A stretch of 45,401 bases of DNA from Candidatus Oscillochloris fontis (GCF_004138135.1 NZ_RYFD01000035.1:1-45401), one strand, 5' to 3'; shown: positions 23,131 to 31,771, numbered from the stretch's first letter. A program made the numbers and translations. The notes: generated from the sequence alone by a model not told the origin.

Positions 23131-24426
23131 ATGACCCGAACCCGCAATACGACTGGCCGTGGTACCTATGTCTGCTCGTTTTGTGGCCGAGGCCAAGATG
23201 AGGTGCAACGCCTGATCGCTGGCCCCGGCACGGTCTTTATCTGCGATGAGTGTGTCGCACTGTGTAGCGCGATCATCGCCGAGGAGACCGAGCAGCAGAT
23301 GTCGGCACCACGTCGCAGCGCACCGATTGGCCCCGCTCGCCTGCCGACCCCGCGCAAGCTCCGCGAGAAGCTTGATCAGTATGTGATTGGTCAGGATCGC
23401 GCCAAGATCGTGCTTTCGGTCGCGGTCTATAACCACTATAAGCGGATTAAGGCCGGTGCCAAGGTTGATGATGTTGAGTTGAGCAAGAGTAATATTCTGC
23501 TGCTTGGCCCAACCGGCAGTGGGAAGACGTTGTTGGCTCAGACCTTGGCGCGCATCCTTGATGTGCCGTTTGCGATTGCGGATGCGACCGCGCTCACCGA
23601 GGCGGGCTATGTTGGTGAAGATGTCGAAAATATTCTGCTGCGCCTCATCCAAGCATCTGATGGCGATCTTGAGCGCGCCCAAAGTGGGATTATTTATATT
23701 GATGAGATTGATAAGATCGCCCGCAAGGCCGATAATCCCTCGATTACCCGCGATGTCTCTGGTGAGGGCGTGCAACAGGCGCTCTTGAAGATCCTGGAGG
23801 GTGGTGTGGCCCATGTGCCGCCGCTGCCCGGTCGCAAACATCCCCAGCAGGAGTATATCTCCTTCGATACCACCAATGTGCTCTTCATTTGTGGTGGAGC
23901 CTTTGAGGGCGTCGAAGAGATTATCTCCCAGCGCATGCGCGGCAAGAGTACTATCGGCTTTACCAGCCAGCACATGCAAGAAGATCTGAGCGAACATGCT
24001 CGCATGCTCAGTCAACTCAATCAGGACGATTTGCTCCACTATGGCTTCATTCCCGAATTTATCGGGCGCGTGCCGGTGATTGTCTCGCTTGAGCCACTTA
24101 CCAGTGAGGCGATGCTGCGTATCCTGACCGAGCCGCGTAATGCGGTCGTCAAGCAATATCAGAAGTTGCTTTCGCTCGATCATGTCGATCTGGAGATTAC
24201 TGCCGATGCGCTCGATGCGATTGTCGAACAGGCCATGCAGGCCAAGACTGGCGCACGCGCTCTGCGTAGTATTGTCGAGGCGGTACTGTTGGATGTGATG
24301 TATGAGGTGCCGGCCCAAGAACATATCGGGCGCTGTATCATCAATGCCGAGGTGGTGCAAGGCCGGGGCTACCCCATCCTTGTGCCGCGTACCGAGTTCC
24401 GCCGTCGCTTGGACGAAGCTGTCTAA
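23131..24426 (+). CDS. clpX: ATP-dependent Clp protease ATP-binding subunit
   Basis: A 431-residue AAA+ unfoldase that feeds proteins to ClpP. The N-terminal zinc domain has Cys15, Cys18, Cys38 and Cys41. The ATPase core shows Walker A GPTGSGKT (126-133), the pore loop [12 protein letters not shown] (159-170), Walker [10 protein letters not shown] (187-195), and further on the RIGRVPVI/sensor-2 region [10 protein letters not shown]. The length is normal. It follows clpP by 82 bp with a ribosome site in CCCTGGAGATAG. Order and proximity to tig match the widespread tig-clpP-clpX cluster. Confidence 0.97.
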   Translation: MTRTRNTTGRGTYVCSFCGRGQDEVQRLIAGPGTVFICDECVALCSAIIAEETEQQMSAPRRSAPIGPARLPTPRKLREKLDQYVIGQDRAKIVLSVAVYNHYKRIKAGAKVDDVELSKSNILLLGPTGSGKTLLAQTLARILDVPFAIADATALTEAGYVGEDVENILLRLIQASDGDLERAQSGIIYIDEIDKIARKADNPSITRDVSGEGVQQALLKILEGGVAHVPPLPGRKHPQQEYISFDTTNVLFICGGAFEGVEEIISQRMRGKSTIGFTSQHMQEDLSEHARMLSQLNQDDLLHYGFIPEFIGRVPVIVSLEPLTSEAMLRILTEPRNAVVKQYQKLLSLDHVDLEITADALDAIVEQAMQAKTGARALRSIVEAVLLDVMYEVPAQEHIGRCIINAEVVQGRGYPILVPRTEFRRRLDEAV

Positions 24427-24429
24427 TTC

Positions 24430-24461
24430 GGAAGCCCAAGGCCCATGGGCCTTGGGCTTCC
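24430..24461. terminator. Perfect palindrome after clpX
   Basis: GGAAGCCCAAGGCC-CATG-GGCCTTGGGCTTCC, a 14-bp stem with a 4-base loop, lies 3 bp after the clpX stop. No T-tract follows. It rules out an upstream start for the following response regulator gene, which would need to read through it. Confidence 0.6.
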
Positions 24462-24471
24462 TGCTGTGCTT

Positions 24472-25209
24472 ATGCCACCGATTCGTCGTACATCTGAACG
24501 CACCGCCGAAGAGGCTCAGGCTCCGCGCCGCATCCTGATCGCCGATGATGATCCCTCCATCGCCGCATTGATCCAGGTGACGCTCAAAGACCCGCGCTAT
24601 GAGATCGCGGCGGTCTCGAATGGCTTAGAGGCGCTTAAAGCCTTTGAGAAGAAGCCCTTCGATGTGGTCATCCTTGATGTGATGATGCCCTATGTGGATG
24701 GCTTCGAGGCGTGCGAGCGTATTCGCGCCCAGAGTGATGTGCCGATTGTCATCCTTACCAGCCGTGATGGTACCGAGGATGTGGTGCATGGCTTTGAGCT
24801 CGGCGCTGATGACTATATCACCAAGCCCTTTAAGACGGTCGAGTTGATCGCTCGCGTCGAGTCGATCCTGCGCCGCGTCGAGGGCTATACGGCACGCCGT
24901 GCCCCACCCGTGGTGCGTGTGGGCGACCTCGAAATAGACGAGCCACGCCACCGGGTCTCCGTGCGCGGCAACGATGTCAACCTCACCCCCATGGAGTTTG
25001 AGTTGCTCTATTTCCTCGCCGCGAATGCCGGTCAGGTCTTCGACCGCGAGACGCTCTTCCGCGAGGTGTGGGGCTATGAGTATGTCGGTGAGACCAATCT
25101 GGTGGATGTCTGTGTGCGCCGTCTACGCGAGAAGGTGGAGTTGATCCCTTCGCGGCCCAAGATTATTCTGACCGTGCGCGGGGTGGGCTATAAGCTGGCT
25201 GAATACTAG
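24472..25209 (+). CDS. OmpR/PhoB-family response regulator
   Basis: A 245-residue DNA-binding regulator. The receiver domain (20-135) has the acidic pair in ILIADDDPS, phosphoacceptor Asp69 in VVILDVMMP, the Thr in VILTSRD and Lys118 in DYITKPF. The winged-helix domain (145-245) has NLTPMEFELLYFLAANAGQV and ends TVRGVGYKL. No histidine kinase is adjacent, so the partner is elsewhere. The start at 24472 avoids the palindrome after clpX; no strong ribosome site is seen. The TAG stop lies inside the 8-bp target duplication of a family A element. Confidence 0.9.
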   Translation: MPPIRRTSERTAEEAQAPRRILIADDDPSIAALIQVTLKDPRYEIAAVSNGLEALKAFEKKPFDVVILDVMMPYVDGFEACERIRAQSDVPIVILTSRDGTEDVVHGFELGADDYITKPFKTVELIARVESILRRVEGYTARRAPPVVRVGDLEIDEPRHRVSVRGNDVNLTPMEFELLYFLAANAGQVFDRETLFREVWGYEYVGETNLVDVCVRRLREKVELIPSRPKIILTVRGVGYKLAEY

Positions 25210-25301
25210 GTAACTGTTCACACTTGGGGTAAGAGAAACATTATTGTTCACGCGAAGGCGCGAAGGCACGAAGGTTTTTTACCCCAAGTGTGAATAGTTA
25301 C
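25210..25301. mobile_element. Family A MITE-like element, copy 3 (shortest, 92 bp)
   Basis: GTAACTGTTCACACTTGGGG at the left pairs with CCCCAAGTGTGAATAGTTAC at the right. It is flanked by AATACTAG at 25202-25209 and 25302-25309. The duplicated target includes the stop codon of the response regulator. The interior has GCGAAGGCGCGAAGGCACGAAGG on one arm only. Confidence 0.88.
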
Positions 25302-25319
25302 AATACTAGAGGGTGTTGC

Positions 25320-25946
25320 ATGGAAGAGGTGCATGTCTCGACCCATCCACTCGTGCTGCATAAACTGGCTTTGCTGCGCAGCGAGTTGACCGAACCAAAG
25401 AAGTTCCGCGAGTTGGTGCGTGAGATCGCCCAACTCCTCTTCTATGAAGCGACGCAAGATCTCCCCTTAGCCCCGCTCACAGTACAGACGCCCCTCGCCA
25501 CCGCCCAGGGCTACGAGGTTGCCGAACAGGTCGGGGTGATCCCGATCTTGCGCGCCGGGTTGGGCATGGCCGAGGCGATTGTTGAGATCCTGCCCACCGT
25601 GCATGTCTGGCACCTGGGGCTGTACCGCGATCACGAGACGCTTCAGCCAGTGACCTACTACAACAAGTTGCCCGCCGAACCCGATATTGACATCTCGATC
25701 ATTGTAGACCCGATGTTGGCCACGGGTGGCTCGGCAGTCGCAGCAGTAGACATCCTCAAGCACTGGGGGGCCAAACAGATCAAGTTCTTGGGCCTCATCG
25801 CCGCCCCAGAGGGGGTGCAACTGCTGCGGACAGCCCACCCCGATGTGGCGATCTACCTGGCGGCGATTGATAGCCACCTCAATGAGCGCGGCTATATTGT
25901 GCCGGGCCTGGGCGATGCTGGAGATCGCCAGTTTGGAACAGGATAG
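25320..25946 (+). CDS. upp: Uracil phosphoribosyltransferase
   Basis: A 208-residue pyrimidine salvage enzyme converting uracil and PRPP to UMP. The start [20 protein letters not shown], the [15 protein letters not shown] segment, the PRPP loop [11 protein letters not shown] and the uracil-binding end [17 protein letters not shown] are all intact. The ATG at 25320 follows AGAGGG, which lies just past the right target duplication of the family A element, so the insertion separates the gene from the response regulator without breaking its ribosome site. It abuts the WecA-like gene by 2 bp. Confidence 0.96.
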   Translation: MEEVHVSTHPLVLHKLALLRSELTEPKKFRELVREIAQLLFYEATQDLPLAPLTVQTPLATAQGYEVAEQVGVIPILRAGLGMAEAIVEILPTVHVWHLGLYRDHETLQPVTYYNKLPAEPDIDISIIVDPMLATGGSAVAAVDILKHWGAKQIKFLGLIAAPEGVQLLRTAHPDVAIYLAAIDSHLNERGYIVPGLGDAGDRQFGTG

Positions 25947-25948
25947 TC

Positions 25949-27052
25949 ATGCTGAGTGTTGCGTTGGCCCTGACTCTGCTGACTGCTTTTGGGGTGACGG
26001 TACTCTTGATTCCCCCGCTCATCCGGCTGAGTGTGGCTCAAGGGTGGGTGGCCAAACCGGGGCCGCGCCATGTTCACCGTACTCCCACCCCGACCGTAGG
26101 CGGCTTGGCGATCTTTGCCGGGTTTAGTGTGGCGTTGCTGCTCAGTTTTGGTCTGGAGCAGTTCGACCCACTCCTCAACCGCTCGCCCTTCGAGCATGTG
26201 CGTTTGGGCCTGTTGCTATGCGGCGCAACCCTGATCGCCATTGTGAGTCTGCTCGACGATATCTTCGATCTGCCCGCGCTGCCGCGCTTAGGGGTACATA
26301 TCCTAGCCGCCCTGATTGCGATTGGCCCCTACCTCTGGGATCAGACCCTCTACCCCGATGCGCTCGGTGCGCCCACCGAGGCGCAGGGGATCATCATCAC
26401 CGCCTTCAACTTCCCCCTACTCAACCAGATCCCATTGCACCAGATCAGCCCCTGGCTGGCGATTGGCGCGACCATCTTCTGGGTGGTGGGCATGCAGAAC
26501 ATGGTGAACTGGTCGGACGGGCTAGACGGGTTGGCCGGAGGGGTCACGCTGATTGCGGCGGCGATCCTGGCCCTGCACACGCTGCAACTCGATCCGCCGC
26601 AGTACACCGTAGCACTCTTGCCGCTGGCGCTGGCCGGGGCATGTGCCGGGTTCCTGATCTTCAATTTTCACCCCGCCAAGCTCTTTATGGGTGATGTGGG
26701 CGCGATGACCATCGGCTACATCCTGGGGTTGAGCGCGATCATCGGCGGGGCCAAGCTGGCCACCGCGCTGCTGGTGATCGGGGTGCCGCTGATTGATATG
26801 GCGTGGCTCATTCTCAGCCGTACCCTCCGTGGTGGCTCCGCCGCCCGCGCCGGACGCGATCATCTGCACCACCGTTTGCTCGACATGGGGCTTTCGCAGC
26901 GCCAGGTGGTTCTCTTCTACTACAGCCTGAGTGCCGCCTTCGGGGCAATTGCGCTGCTCGATTTCTTTACCCCGCTGCTCAAGTTGGGGGCACTCTTCTG
27001 TTTGGGGGTGTTGGTGATTGGGATTTTGGCCTATACGGGGCGAAAAAAGTAG
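25949..27052 (+). CDS. Undecaprenyl-phosphate sugar-1-phosphate transferase (WecA/TagO-like)
   Basis: A 367-residue integral membrane protein with about ten spans. The MraY/WecA family motifs are in order: RHVHRTPTPTVGGLAIFAGF, the first Asp pair in LLDDIFDLP, NMVNWSDGLDGLAGG, FHPAKLFMGDVGAMTIGY and the HLHHRLLDMGLS loop typical of WecA/TagO rather than MraY. It transfers a sugar-1-phosphate, usually GlcNAc-1-P, from UDP-sugar to undecaprenyl phosphate, starting synthesis of surface glycans or teichoic-type polymers. It follows upp closely, probably in one transcript. It ends at palindromic repeats. Confidence 0.9.
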   Translation: MLSVALALTLLTAFGVTVLLIPPLIRLSVAQGWVAKPGPRHVHRTPTPTVGGLAIFAGFSVALLLSFGLEQFDPLLNRSPFEHVRLGLLLCGATLIAIVSLLDDIFDLPALPRLGVHILAALIAIGPYLWDQTLYPDALGAPTEAQGIIITAFNFPLLNQIPLHQISPWLAIGATIFWVVGMQNMVNWSDGLDGLAGGVTLIAAAILALHTLQLDPPQYTVALLPLALAGACAGFLIFNFHPAKLFMGDVGAMTIGYILGLSAIIGGAKLATALLVIGVPLIDMAWLILSRTLRGGSAARAGRDHLHHRLLDMGLSQRQVVLFYYSLSAAFGAIALLDFFTPLLKLGALFCLGVLVIGILAYTGRKK

Positions 27053-27060
27053 CACCGGCT

Positions 27061-27155
27061 GTAGGGGCGCGTCGCGACGCGCCCTCCGGCGCGATGATCG
27101 GAGCCTTTATTATGGCTTGGAGACGCATGGGGCGCGTCACGACGCGCCCCTACGC
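27061..27155. repeat. Family C palindromic repeat, copy 2
   Basis: GTAGGGGCGCGTCGCGACGC at the left and GGGGCGCGTCACGACGCGCC followed by CCTACGC at the right are inverted copies. The overall design and length match 12514-12608, and AGCACCGGCT borders it on the left. It lies between the 3' ends of the converging WecA-like and YiaA-like genes. Confidence 0.75.
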
Positions 27156-27172
27156 GGTATTTCTTAACCACA

Positions 27173-27397
27173 CTAAACCACCGTGCGCCGCATCTCATAC
27201 TGGTCGCGCAGCGTCTTGGCGAGGCTGAAGGTGGAGCCGATGGTGAAGAAGAAGCCCATCGCAAAATAGCCCTTCACCCACACATCAACCGGCAAATACC
27301 AGATGCCAATGACCATCAGCACTGACGAGACGACAAACGAGATCCATACAAACGCGACCCAAGCGGGTGAGTCCTTCTGATTCTGGTAGGTATCCAT
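27173..27397 (-). CDS. YiaA/YiaB-like two-helix membrane protein
   Basis: A 74-residue protein with two membrane spans (about 13-33 and 42-61): AWVAFVWISFVVSSVLMVIG and VWVKGYFAMGFFFTIGSTF. This helix pair with the GYFAMG turn matches the yiaA/B two-helix domain. GAGGAG 8 bp before the ATG at 27397 decides the start; a longer frame upstream runs into repeat R4. Function is unknown in the family. Confidence 0.75.
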   Translation of the reverse strand: MDTYQNQKDSPAWVAFVWISFVVSSVLMVIGIWYLPVDVWVKGYFAMGFFFTIGSTFSLAKTLRDQYEMRRTVV

Positions 27398-27485
27398 GGG
27401 GTTGCTCCTCTGGTGTGTGCTGCTTTTCTCTATGTTGAGCATAGCAGAGCCAGCAGAGGCGCACGGTAGCCAAAGGGTGAAGATG

Positions 27486-27619
27486 TAACCTTCGGTGGGG
27501 GTTCGGGGGCGGCTGCGCCGCCCCCGAAGATCTTTTTTGGGTGGTGTTTGGCGGCGAAGCCGCCAAACACCACCCAAAACTGGGGCTTGGGGCGTAGCCC
27601 CAAGAATATTGCCCATACT
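27486..27619. repeat. Family B three-hairpin element (R4)
   Basis: In reverse orientation relative to R2. Hairpin 3 (GGGGGCGGCTGCGCCGCCCCC) is followed by GAAGATCTTTTTT, then hairpin 2 (GGGTGGTGTTTGGCGGC paired with its complement), then hairpin 1. It is flanked by the 9-bp direct repeat GTGAAGATG at 27477-27485 and 27620-27628, a probable target duplication. It abuts the stop of the Dpm1-like gene. Confidence 0.82.
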
Positions 27620-27628
27620 GTGAAGATG

Positions 27629-28366
27629 TTAGATTAACCCGAAGCGCAGCTTCCAGACATTGATCAGGGCTTCAAGTACAATGCGGCGCGACATTTTGGA
27701 TTTACCGACGCGACGGTCGGGGAAAATGATTGGGATCTCTCCAACGCGGGCACCGACCCGCAGGGCGCGATAGACCATTTCGACCTGGAAGGCGTAGCCG
27801 TTGGAGCGCACCGCGTTGAGGTTGATCTTCTCAAGAACGCTGCGGCGGTAGCAGCGGTAGCCGCCGGTTGCATCAGCCACGGGCAGACCGAGGATGATGC
27901 CGGCATAGAGATTGCCGCCCCGGCTGATCAGTTTGCGGCCTAGCCCCCAGTCGGTGGTGCCGCCACCCTTGACATAGCGCGAGCCGATCACCATGTCGTA
28001 GGTGGTAGAAGCCGCAGCGATGAGTGGGGCCAGGTAGCAGGGATCATGCGAGAAATCGGCATCCATCTCGATGATCATATTGGCATCCTCGGCGAGGGCG
28101 CGGCGGAACCCGGCGATGTAGGCGGTGCCGAGGCCGAGTTTACCGGGGCGCGAGAGCAGGCCGATGCGGGAGTCATCTTTGGCCATCTGGGACACAATAG
28201 TGCCCGTGCCGTCGGGCGAACCGTCATCTACCACCAATACCCGGCAACGCGGATGGGCCAAGATCTGGGGGATGAGATGGCCAATATTTTCGGCTTCGTT
28301 ATAGGTGGGGATGATCACCGTACAGTCGGCCATGTCAATCTTGCGACTGCGAGCAGATTCTTCCAT
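27629..28366 (-). CDS. Polyprenol-phosphate mannosyltransferase (Dpm1-like GT2)
   Basis: A 245-residue GT-A glycosyltransferase. TVIIPTYNEAENIGHLIPQI, VLVVDDGSPDGT (donor-binding Asp), EMDADFSHDP (DxD motif), GSRYVKGGGT and TGGYRCYRRSVL form the Dpm1 family set. There is no C-terminal membrane domain, so this is the soluble, membrane-associated type. It would load mannose (or glucose) on a polyprenyl phosphate, the donor used by GT-C enzymes, and two GT-C-like proteins lie just downstream in the opposite direction. The start may be residue 12 (MADCTV) instead. Confidence 0.88.
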   Translation of the reverse strand: MEESARSRKIDMADCTVIIPTYNEAENIGHLIPQILAHPRCRVLVVDDGSPDGTGTIVSQMAKDDSRIGLLSRPGKLGLGTAYIAGFRRALAEDANMIIEMDADFSHDPCYLAPLIAAASTTYDMVIGSRYVKGGGTTDWGLGRKLISRGGNLYAGIILGLPVADATGGYRCYRRSVLEKINLNAVRSNGYAFQVEMVYRALRVGARVGEIPIIFPDRRVGKSKMSRRIVLEALINVWKLRFGLI

Positions 28367-28443
28367 AAAGATCTCGTTGAGCTTCCGAGAAGCTAGGATC
28401 GTAACATCACCGTGCTATTATAGCCCCGCATTGTATGGGGGGC

Positions 28444-28465
28444 AATCAGCTATCCATAGCTGATT
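28444..28465. promoter_or_regulatory. Perfect inverted repeat, operator-like
   Basis: AATCAGCTAT-CC-ATAGCTGATT, two 10-bp arms with a 2-bp centre, lies between a TATTAT box (28416-28421) and the ATG at 28498. The spacing and small centre suit a dimeric repressor site or a short leader hairpin. It is in the divergent region between the Dpm1-like and GT-C-like genes. Confidence 0.4.
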
Positions 28466-28497
28466 AGTCCTAGCCCTTGTGCGGAAAGAGTAACCCC

Positions 28498-30015
28498 ATG
28501 AGTACGCCCCCGCGTTTACAGGTTGGCTTGCGCCTCGAACATCTCTGGGTGGTGTTGGCGGTGTGTCTTGTGGGCGGGTTTGTGAGCCTAGTGCCCACCA
28601 AGCCGAACGATTTTTGGTGGCATCTGAAGGCGGGTGAGTTGGTGGCGACGAGTGGCATTCCGAGCACCAATCTCTTCGCCTGGACGCTGCCTGCCGAGCA
28701 TCCCTACATCTACCAGAGTTGGCTGGGCGAGTGGCTCTTCTACCTGCTCTACCAGATCGGTGGCCTGCCGATGACCATCTTCGGGCGCAACCTGCTGGCG
28801 ACGCTGGCGTTTGGGTTGGTGGCCTGGGAAGCGCGACTGCGCAGTGGCTCGTGGCGGCTGGCGGCGCTGGTAGTGGTGCTGGCCGGGGCGATGACGATCA
28901 ACAACCTGAATGCACGCACCCAGAATTGGTCGTGGCTGCCCTTTATGGGCACGCTGATGATCCTGAGCGGCTACGCGGCGGGGCGTTTAGGGCCGCGCTG
29001 GCTGTTGGGGTTGCCGCTGATCATGGTCTTTTGGGTGAATGCCCACGGCGCATTCATCATGGGAATCCTGGTGGCGGGGGCGTTTGTGGTGGGTGAGACG
29101 CTGCGGCGGTGGCTGCGCCAACCGCGTGCGCTGAGTTGGGCCTTGTTGCAACGGCTCTATTTGGCGGTGGCGGGCATGGTGGTGGCAACGATGGTGAACC
29201 CGCTGGGGCCGGGGGTCTTTGGCTATGTGGCGAGTCTGCTGGGCGATGATGCGAGCCAGGGCTTGATTAACGAGTGGCAGCCACCTAGCCCGCAGACCCC
29301 GGCGGGGATGTTCTTTGTCATCGGGGTGCTGGTGCTGATTGCGGCCTTCGCCTTTGCGCGGCGGCGACCGAGCATCAGCGAGGTGATCCTGGTGTGTGGG
29401 TTGGGCTGGCAAGCCTTTATGGGGGCGCGCTATGTGGTGTGGTTTGGGATGGCAGCAATGCCGCTGGTCGCCCAGTCGCTGGCCGCGCCGCGCCCGATCT
29501 TGGGGAGTGCGCCCGCTCCAGCCCGTGCGGGTAATCTGGCCAATCTGATTCTAGCACTCGCCCTGGTGGGCGGATGGGGAACCTTACAGCCCTGGTTCAA
29601 GTGGCGCTTGCCGCTGCCCGCCGAGTACCAGGCGATCTTTGTCGCGATGCCCGGAGCGCCACAGATCTTTAGTGCCGATACGCCGGTGGCGGCGGTGGAG
29701 GAGTTGCGCAACGTGCCATGCGCAGGGCCGATCTTCAATGAGATGGGCTACGGCTCCTATATGGCGTGGGCGCTCTATCCACAGGCGCAGAGCTTTATTG
29801 ATCCACGGGTCGAACTCTTCCCGCTCGAACAGTGGCGTGATTATGTGGCGATCACGCGGGGGCAAGAGGCGTTAGCCAAGCTCGATCAGTATGGGATTGC
29901 GTGTGTCTTGCTCGATGTTCACCTCCAACCCGCCTTGGCTAGTGCCTTGGATGAATCGAGCATCTGGGAGCGTACCTATCAGGATGCGCAGAGCGAGATC
30001 TGGCGGAGAAGGTGA
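28498..30015 (+). CDS. GT-C-like multispanning membrane protein, paralogue 1
   Basis: A 505-residue protein with about ten membrane spans and a C-terminal soluble part of about 120 residues. Near the N-terminus it has PNDFWWHLKAGELVATSGIP and QSWLGEWLFYLLYQIGG, the 'D.WWHL..G...P......W....LLY..GG' pattern common in uncharacterised GT-C/ArnT-like membrane proteins. The C-terminal part has NEMGYGSYMAWALYPQA and DPRVELFPLEQW. GGAAAGAG precedes the ATG. I infer a polyprenyl-sugar-dependent glycosyltransferase, given the Dpm1-like gene beside it. The catalytic activity is unproven. Confidence 0.65.
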   Translation: MSTPPRLQVGLRLEHLWVVLAVCLVGGFVSLVPTKPNDFWWHLKAGELVATSGIPSTNLFAWTLPAEHPYIYQSWLGEWLFYLLYQIGGLPMTIFGRNLLATLAFGLVAWEARLRSGSWRLAALVVVLAGAMTINNLNARTQNWSWLPFMGTLMILSGYAAGRLGPRWLLGLPLIMVFWVNAHGAFIMGILVAGAFVVGETLRRWLRQPRALSWALLQRLYLAVAGMVVATMVNPLGPGVFGYVASLLGDDASQGLINEWQPPSPQTPAGMFFVIGVLVLIAAFAFARRRPSISEVILVCGLGWQAFMGARYVVWFGMAAMPLVAQSLAAPRPILGSAPAPARAGNLANLILALALVGGWGTLQPWFKWRLPLPAEYQAIFVAMPGAPQIFSADTPVAAVEELRNVPCAGPIFNEMGYGSYMAWALYPQAQSFIDPRVELFPLEQWRDYVAITRGQEALAKLDQYGIACVLLDVHLQPALASALDESSIWERTYQDAQSEIWRRR

Positions 30016-30022
30016 GACGATT

Positions 30023-30062
30023 ATCCGCAGATTACGCAGATTACGCAGATTACGCAGATTAC
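30023..30062. repeat. Tandem GCAGATTAC repeats
   Basis: Four near-perfect 9-bp units (the reverse complement of the AATCTGCGT repeat at 15180-15295) start just after the GT-C-like stop. The array is split at 30063 by a family A insertion and resumes at 30199 to about 30212. Confidence 0.75.
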
Positions 30063-30198
30063 GTAACTGTTCACACTTGGGGTAAAAGAAACCTCGTGTT
30101 GACGCAAAGACGCAAGGACGCAAAGGTTTTGTTGCCGGCTTTGCGCCTTTGCGTCTTGGCGTCAAAACCTGGAGGCTAGGAGAAGTGTGAACTGTTAC
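30063..30198. mobile_element. Family A MITE-like element, copy 4
   Basis: A 136-bp element with ends GTAACTGTTCACAC and GTGTGAACTGTTAC, flanked by CAGATTAC at 30055-30062 and 30199-30206. Internal arms read TTGACGCAAAGACGCAAGG and GCGCCTTTGCGTCTTGGCG. It is inserted inside the 9-bp tandem repeat array. Confidence 0.88.
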
Positions 30199-30248
30199 CA
30201 GATTACGCAGATTTGTGTAGAGTGAGATCTGGTGCAGAAGGTGAGACA

Positions 30249-31760
30249 ATGCAAGCAGCAGGCAAACCACGGGTAACGCTCGATCATGTCTGGATCTTTG
30301 CCGCGTTGGCCTTTATTGCGCTGCGCGCCCTGCTGACGCCGATCCAGCCGCAGGATTTTTGGTGGCACATGGCCACTGGCAAGATCATTGTCGAGACGGG
30401 GCAGATCCCAACCGTAGATAGTTTCTCCTACACCCAGGCGGGGCAGCCCTTCTACAACCAGAGTTGGTTGGGCCAAGTGCTGATGTACGGGCTGTACCAG
30501 ATCGGCGGCCCGGCCCTGCTGGTGATCGTACAAGCCGCGCTCCTGGCCGCGACCTACGGGTTGCTGTTGCGGATCTGTGTCGAGCGCACCCAGCGGCTAC
30601 GGCTGAGTGTAATCTTTCTACTGCTGGCCACCATGCCCGCCTCGTTCGACAACTGGATCGTGCGCCCGCAGACCTACGCGCTGAGCCTCTTCATCATCTA
30701 CCTCTACGTGCTGGATGGCTGGCGGCGCGCCAATCCCGGCTATCGCTGGCAACTCTGGCTGCTGCCCGCCCTGGCGGTGGTGTGGGTGAACCTGCACGGC
30801 TCGTTCGTGCTGGGCGGGGGGATGATCGGGTTGACCTTTGGGGCCGAGTGGCTGCGGCGCTTGGTGGTGGATGTCGGGCAGCGGCGGGCAGGCTCGGTGG
30901 CTGTCGCGGAACCACGCGCCCCGTTGGGGCCACTCTTCCTCAGCGGGGTGCTCACGGGGGCGGCGTGGCTGCTGAACCCCGGTGGGTTCGCGGTGCTGGG
31001 CTATGTGCGCAACCTGCTGGGCAGCTCGGCAGTCACCCGCTTGGTGACCGAGTGGGCACCGCAGACGGTGCGCAGCACCAACGGGGTGATCTTCTTCCTG
31101 TTTGTGATCGTGGGGGTGGTGGTGCTGGCCTACGCACCGCGCCGAGTCAACCCGGTCGATCTCTTTCTAAGCGGGGTCTTCTTCTGGTTAGCGTTGGGGG
31201 CGGTGCGCAACAACCTGTGGTTTATTGCCGTCGCCACGCCCATGGTGGTGGTGCAACTGGCCAGTTGGCTGCCACGCAACGAACGCCCGGTCTTCCAGGG
31301 AGCAACGGCGATCAACAGCGTGCTGGTCGGGATGATCGGGCTCATGGTGGTGATGAGTCTACCCTGGTTCAAGCCCTACCTGGGGCTACCGCCCGCAGTC
31401 GGCGCGGTAATCAGCCCGGAGACTCCGGTGGCGGCGGTGGCGTTCTTGGCGCAAGAGCCGGAGCGGCCTGCGCGGCTCTTCCACGATATGAGTTATGGCA
31501 GCTACCTGATCTGGGCCTTGCCGAAGCAGCGCGTCTGGGCCGATCCGCGTATCGAACTCTACCCGTTGGAGCAGTGGATAGACTACCAGTTCTTTGGCAG
31601 TGGCGCGAACATGGAAGAACTGTTGGCACGCTACCAGATTGATGCCATGCTGCTGAGTAACAAGAACCAGAGCACCCTGATCGAATATGCCCAGGCGCAC
31701 CCGGAGGTGTGGGAGCAGCGCTACGCGGATGACGAGGCGACCTACTTTGTGCGGCGGTGA
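30249..31760 (+). CDS. GT-C-like multispanning membrane protein, paralogue 2
   Basis: A 503-residue paralogue of the protein encoded just upstream. It shares PQDFWWHMATGKIIVETGQI, QSWLGQVLMYGLYQIGG, WVNLHGSFVLGG, the VVAVAF/ISPETPVAAV region and a C-terminal MSYGSYLIWALP...DPRIELYPLEQW segment. I choose the ATG at 30249 because residues before it derive from repeat-bordering sequence. About ten membrane spans and a soluble C-terminus are expected. The tandem arrangement suggests duplication, with mobile repeats later filling the gap. Function as for the first copy: probable GT-C transferase, not proven. Confidence 0.65.
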   Translation: MQAAGKPRVTLDHVWIFAALAFIALRALLTPIQPQDFWWHMATGKIIVETGQIPTVDSFSYTQAGQPFYNQSWLGQVLMYGLYQIGGPALLVIVQAALLAATYGLLLRICVERTQRLRLSVIFLLLATMPASFDNWIVRPQTYALSLFIIYLYVLDGWRRANPGYRWQLWLLPALAVVWVNLHGSFVLGGGMIGLTFGAEWLRRLVVDVGQRRAGSVAVAEPRAPLGPLFLSGVLTGAAWLLNPGGFAVLGYVRNLLGSSAVTRLVTEWAPQTVRSTNGVIFFLFVIVGVVVLAYAPRRVNPVDLFLSGVFFWLALGAVRNNLWFIAVATPMVVVQLASWLPRNERPVFQGATAINSVLVGMIGLMVVMSLPWFKPYLGLPPAVGAVISPETPVAAVAFLAQEPERPARLFHDMSYGSYLIWALPKQRVWADPRIELYPLEQWIDYQFFGSGANMEELLARYQIDAMLLSNKNQSTLIEYAQAHPEVWEQRYADDEATYFVRR

Positions 31761-31771
31761 GTAGGTTCTGT

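Noticed and set aside
23113-24360. A 415-codon open frame antisense to clpX
   Set aside because: clpX is unmistakable on the plus strand. The antisense frame has no recognisable domain and no ribosome site.
30464-31642. A 392-codon alternative frame within the second GT-C-like gene
   Set aside because: The in-phase protein shares motifs with its paralogue. The alternative is an Ala/Gly/Arg-rich shadow.
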